DNA of 11,120 nucleotides from Hydnum rufescens UP504. Lineage: Eukaryota; Basidiomycota; Agaricomycetes; Cantharellales; Hydnaceae. The position numbers and the translations under genes were made by a program. The notes below the pieces were generated by a model. The model saw only the letters and a list, made by a program, of their open reading frames with translations, searched no databases and was not told where the DNA came from. Positions 7,870-11,120 of this stretch are shown here, in pieces. The stretch is from assembly GCA_014904985.1 (NCBI GenBank), contig MU129443.1:1-11120 (forward strand), given 5' to 3'. Each line of letters opens with the position of its first letter. The stretch's first letter is position 1.

Positions 7870-8940
7870 AAATACCTCTTTTTGATGAAGGTTCTACGCT
7901 CAATCACTCCTCGCCAGGTCGCCTATTATTCTTACGCATGATCCTACACGCGCTCACAGGCCGTCAATAGAAATCCTCAAACGGTTTCTTCCGCCTTTCA
8001 TTCTTCCCCCACCGGAATTGGCCTCTTGAGGCATGATAATTACCATCTGCTAACCACACTTGAGAGTCTCAACTAGCGCTTGGTACGCCTACAGTACATA
8101 CTGGTCTAAATCAGTGAAGGCTACGGTATAATAAGAGAGACACTCAAGTAGGAGTGTCCCAAGCTACCAAGTATAATGATGAGCCCATCCACCAAACACT
8201 CACCACATATCTCTCCAGCCACAGACATCCGCTACTATAGAATCATGTGAAGACAGCTTGACAGATAGTGACATTAGTCGCTCTTAAACACTCATATCTC
8301 GCTCTGCGCATTCACAACCCACTACTTCGTCTCGCAGAATGACTTCAATCATCAACATATATAATAGGCTCTAAATTATACATAGTATACTCCATCCCAT
8401 CGTCACAGACCGCAAACAAGACGAATAAACAAATACTCTGTTACGCAGAGCGAATGCGTGGCGCAAGAGGCGCCGCCATGCCCACCGCCATATCCCTGCC
8501 AAAACGACCCTATGTGCTATCCAACCGCAAGACAGATGAACTAGTTGGTCGCAGTACACGCATTGCCCTATAATCGACGGTGTTCTCGCGCGCACTCTTC
8601 TATAGACCTAACCGCGCATTAACCCTTATTACAGAAGTGACCCAACGCAATCATATCTAGAACAAACTAGAACATAAGACTAGTTGAAGACCACCCCCAA
8701 TAACAGACAAATATGCATAATAGCCACTCAACTTCGACCCGCAGACAGAGATGCTCTCAACCCAATTGGCAGGAAGATAAGTACCTAAAGAACCACACGC
8801 AGAGTGAGGTGTCACCTATCTACCAAACAAACTCCAGGTGCGCCACTCTCTCATAGATATTGTATAAGCTCCAATATGCAGACACTTACATCTGTAGAAG
8901 AATCAACTCCTCTCATTATACGCACCTAGCAGTCATTATA
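7870..8940. other. G-poor stretch without a supported gene
   Basis: About 1.07 kb with no long open frame, RNA gene or recognisable domain. In 8161-8460 I count 43 G against 85 C, continuing the strand bias of copy 2. It may hold the far ends of copy 2 (from the left) and of inverted copy 3 (from the right), but I could not align either convincingly. Confidence 0.6.
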
Positions 8941-9268
8941 TGGTGCTGACTCGTACACATAACACAAACATAGCGCTTGGCGCTCAGAGTCGGAACAATG
9001 AATGGTAGTATACATCTCGCTTGACTTTCTGTCACTAATTCAGCACCTTCTCGCCCTCCAGGCTGTCGCCATTTCCGCGTTTCCAGTATTCGTGGGAGCA
9101 GTGATTGAATGGGGATGAGAATTCATTGGAAGTTCCTTAGGGCTCACAGATGTGCAAGCCATGGTGGTCGCTTCCATCGCAAGCCCCAGACTCTCTGCAC
9201 GGTGGTAATGGGGAAGAAAAAACGGAGTGGAAGTAGTAATTTATACATGTGTCGGATTGGTCATTAGA
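8940..9268 (-). pseudogene. Unrecognised gene-like unit, inverted copy 3, fragment
   Basis: Read on the - strand, 9228-9148 is an uninterrupted 27-codon frame, TPFFLPHYHRAESLG followed by LAMEATTMACTS, ending at a GTGAGC donor at 9147. Copy 1 has the same protein words (PFFLAQYHHADS, TMVCAS) and a donor at the same place, with synonymous changes such as TTG/CTT and TCC/TCT. This is the best evidence that the unit once encoded protein on this strand. Downstream, the intron aligns with copy 1 (TTCTCATCCCCATT with TTCTCATGTCCATT), but the GTAG acceptor has become GAAT. The second block is recognisable only loosely, and a TAA lies in frame before the conserved stretch (near 9240). The copy is broken. 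Product unknown. Confidence 0.55.
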
Positions 9269-9850
9269 AATGTGAGTACCAAATGGACGGTAAGGATATG
9301 CTGATTTAAATGAGCGGTAACAGTTGCACTGCCTTTTCATGGCTTCCAGGGTTTTTTATCCATATATATTTTCAACTGGCTTGTTTCAGGGGTTCGATAA
9401 TTCCCATTCTCCGTGGGAGCGTTGCGCCTTGTTTTCATATTTATTATATAAGAGTTAAGACACCTAACAAGCCGGCTTGCAAACCGGCCCCTCCGGTATA
9501 CTGTAAGCGTCATAACTCCAACAACGAGGCCATGTGACGTGACCCGAACGAACTTAACGACACAACGGGGGTCTGATTCGGCGTGACACCCAGAAAAGTA
9601 ACAGCGCGTGCTTACTGTAATCTTATGGTATGGTGTCCTCCTGCCTCTTGAGTGTCACCGATAACGAAAGCCCCCTTCCCTGCTTCTTCCTATTCAAAAC
9701 AATTCAGGTCCTTCAGACTGCAGGTAGTTAGTTACCTTTTTTAATTGCTCCAGTATTGTTGAACCACGGGCTACGGGGGCGACTGAAAAGAGTCTTAGAG
9801 CAGAAAGCAACTCGATGTAGATACATGTAAACAGTTTCCTCTCAACAGGT
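9268..9850. other. Stretch without a supported gene
   Basis: Balanced composition returns here after the G-poor domain. A perfect 12-base palindrome, CAAGCCGGCTTG, lies at 9468-9479, next to an AT-rich run (9435-9455). Open frames are short and carry no motif that I recognise. No RNA gene or terminal repeat is seen. Confidence 0.55.
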
Positions 9851-10119
9851 GTTGTGTGCTATGCAGATGTCACCGAAGGACAACAGACGTCGCACGCCAC
9901 AACACCCTCGTTATTCACGGGTGGTCCGCATCCATTCCCACGCAGTCACAGCGTCATGTCACGGCTCATCATTCCCCTTGCATTACTGAGCAAGGAGGCT
10001 CTCGGCACTGCTATCTTGGGGTTCTTATTGACGCACAAGTGGGCACTAAACACTCTAGGAAGGCAGTAGGTACCTCTTGTGAAGCTAATAAGGCTCCTTT
10101 CGGCAACTCGAAATTGCAC

Positions 10120-10603
10120 TGTTCAATTCAACTGTACTGAGAATCACGAAAAGTTGTCACCGGCCTCTTTTTCTTTTCGGCTATCTCTCTACTATACTAG
10201 TGAGAGTTATGGTATCGCGCGAGAACAACTCCCCTGATTACTAAGCGGGTGAGGACGAATTCGGTAGATCAGCGAGACTCGAGTCGCCCAGGTGAATTAA
10301 GCAGGTGGCGGGAAGAACACACACAGAGAAGTCCTTAGCATTTAGAGGGCCTAAGCCCGACTTTTTATAGTATTTACAGGAGGGTAGAAGACACATGAAA
10401 ATGGGTTAGAGAAAGAAAAGAAATGTCCGACTGCCGGTGGTGCCAGCAAAACAAAGAGGTAAAAGATCGCCGGTGAAACTCGGCTACAGGTTTTAGCTAG
10501 ATTGGCGGATTGATGATTGGCGAGGTCGTCGGCATAGCCTCACAGGGGTCGTGCTTGTCTCCGACATCGTACCCGGTCGCTTCCGTATCCACTTGCTCCA
10601 ACA
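10120..10603 (-). repeat. 3' LTR of the copia element, inner edge firm and outer edge uncertain
   Basis: The inner edge is fixed by the polypurine tract: the LTR starts TGTTGGAGC at 10603 on the - strand. The outer edge should end in CA. Two places give short terminal inverted repeats: 10120 (TGTT with AACA, 484 bases) and 9850 (TGTTG with CAACA, 754 bases). The shorter one fits usual copia LTR lengths better; the longer one has the better terminal match. The second LTR and the matching target duplication are outside the window, so neither can be confirmed here. Confidence 0.6.
10361..10369 (-). promoter_or_regulatory. LTR TATA box
   Basis: CTATAAAAAG on the - strand lies about 235 bases inside the LTR start, where a U3 promoter is expected. 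Transcription would begin roughly 25-35 bases further on, near 10330-10340, marking the U3/R border. The upstream part has pyrimidine-rich runs (TTTCTTTTCTTTC) often seen in fungal promoters. Confidence 0.55.
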
Positions 10604-10612
10604 CTCCCCCTC
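10604..10612 (-). other. Polypurine tract, overlapping the pol stop codon
   Basis: GAGGGGGAG on the - strand lies directly before the LTR start TGTTGG and overlaps the TGA at 10613-10611. Such a tract primes plus-strand DNA synthesis. A stop codon running into a GAGGGGGAG tract and then TGTTGG is typical of copia elements. Confidence 0.85.
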
Positions 10613-11118
10613 AAGTGCGATGTAGTCCGAGTCCTTCGGCGTGGAAATTCAATTTTGTTGCCCCGAGGGATTTTGTAAGAATGTCGGCCATCATAGTCTC
10701 TGTGGGACAGTAGACAAAATTGAAAATGCCGTCTTTAATCGTCTTGCAGATAAAATGAAAATGGATATCGATATGTTTCGTCCGGCATGGTAATTATCGC
10801 CCATTGCAAGCTTTAACACGGCTTGATTATCACAATATAGAGTCGTGGCTTTGAGTTGAGTATGGAATATTTCGGCAATGAGGCCTTGTAGCCAAATGCC
10901 TTCCTTGGCAGCTTGAGTTGCGGCAACATATTCTGCCTCGGCCGTCGAGAGTGTGATCAGCTCCTGCTTTCGGGAGCTCCAGGAGACGGTTCCTCCGTCT
11001 ATCAGGTAAGTGTATCCCGTTTTGCGCGACGGTGCTCCTGTGTTGCTCCATCCGCATCCGTGTACCCGAGTAGGTCGTGTTGTTTTAACCCATATGTCAG
11101 GCTAAGACTCTTCGTCCT
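10611..11118 (-). pseudogene. Ty1/copia Pol C-terminus: RT connection and RNase H, two frameshifts
   Basis: RNase H degrades the RNA strand of the RNA-DNA hybrid during reverse transcription inside the retrotransposon particle. The first segment (11118-11023) gives SLTYGLKQHD, GYTDADG and TQEHRRA, with the first catalytic Asp in YTDAD. The second (11017-10784) gives GGTVSWSSRKQELITLS, TAEAEYVAA with the catalytic Glu, and YCDNQAVLKL with the next catalytic Asp. The third (10781-10611) gives TKHIDIHFHF, VYCPTE, MMADILTKSLG and a TGA. These are the standard Ty1-type RNase H blocks in order and spacing. One base is missing near 11018-11022 (between RRA and GYTY) and one near 10782-10783 (between YHA and TKHID). 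Otherwise no stop interrupts the segments. Few changes besides two one-base deletions suggest either a young dead copy or sequencing error. Confidence 0.92.
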
Positions 11119-11120
11119 TG

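Larger units (their letters stand above)
4990..7870 (+). repeat. Copy 2 of the repeat unit, direct orientation, expanded
   Basis: This is collinear with 1-1850 but about 1 kb longer. Most of the excess is one insertion at about 5850-6470; the rest is many small insertions, mainly of A, C and T. Well-matched blocks are the ATCGGGCCGGATG region (5518-5530), the TTCGAATG to poly-T region (5595-5680), the 119-base island (6497-6615), the CCCATAACTCGAAC region near 6703, TTAGGTTCCACTACCAT near 6957-6972 and the 19-mer at 7096-7114. G is scarce throughout on the + strand. The right limit is uncertain: CGCCGATTAT (7736-7745) still matches 1753-1762, after which the similarity fades. Confidence 0.7.
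10120..11120 (-). mobile_element. 3' end of a Ty1/copia LTR retrotransposon, cut by the window edge
   Basis: On the - strand the order is RT/RNase H C-terminus, stop codon, polypurine tract, then an LTR starting TGTTGG, which is the canonical 3' end of a Ty1/copia element. Only this end is in the window; integrase, most of reverse transcriptase, Gag and the 5' LTR would lie to the right of 11120. The left limit depends on where the LTR ends (10120 or 9850 are candidates). The two frameshifts in the coding part mean this copy is dead as read. Motif content suggests a basidiomycete copia lineage, which is inference. Confidence 0.85.

Noticed and set aside
1..7870. Direct copies 1 and 2 as the two LTRs of one retrotransposon
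   Set aside because: There are no TG...CA ends, no primer-binding site or polypurine tract beside them and no pol motifs between them. The copies seem to have encoded protein and an intron.
5060..9040. Repeat-induced point mutation as the cause of the bias
   Set aside because: That process gives C-to-T on both strands and raises A+T symmetrically. Here only G is depleted on the + strand, and indels dominate.
9856..10140. Two overlapping + strand frames (71 and 94 codons)
   Set aside because: They lie beside or inside the copia LTR on the opposite strand and show no recognisable protein features.

Overview
The window looks like a repeat-rich, gene-poor stretch of a fungal genome, probably a basidiomycete. 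No intact gene is recognisable. The longest open frame is about 156 codons and resembles nothing known. The fungal assignment rests on two things. One is a Ty1/copia retrotransposon end whose RNase H motifs are of a kind I associate with basidiomycete copia elements. The other is a 54-base GT-AG intron-like segment. The assignment is inference; no rRNA, tRNA or housekeeping gene is present to confirm it.

The main content is three diverged copies of one unrecognised, gene-like unit. Copy 1 (+ strand) covers about 1-1850. Copy 2 (+) covers about 4990-7870. Copy 3 (- strand) is visible at about 8940-9268. Within the unit, a coding-like exon (PFF..-YH-A..S motif) is followed by a phase-0 intron and a second exon-like block. 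All three copies are broken by frameshifts, stops or lost splice sites. Copies 1 and 2 are only loosely alike, with very many indels, except for a 119-base island (1036-1154 and 6497-6615) that differs at a single base and can fold into a hairpin. Copy 2 also carries about 620 extra bases (about 5850-6470) with almost no G on the + strand, inside a wider G-poor domain of about 5060-9040.

Between copies 1 and 2 (about 1850-4990) I see mostly unrecognisable sequence. Exceptions are a dyad-symmetric segment at 3001-3119 with a perfect 16-base palindrome, and a weak candidate exon at 3270-3447.

The right end (about 10120 or 9850 to 11120) is the 3' end of a Ty1/copia retrotransposon on the - strand. 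It has the RT/RNase H C-terminus with two one-base frameshifts, a stop codon overlapping the polypurine tract, and a 3' LTR starting TGTTGG with a TATA box. The rest of the element lies beyond the right edge.

The genes do not form a working pathway. The region reads as a graveyard of a decayed local repeat family beside a decayed or error-containing retrotransposon. Because much of the divergence is by small indels, uncorrected long-read error is a serious alternative that should be excluded first.
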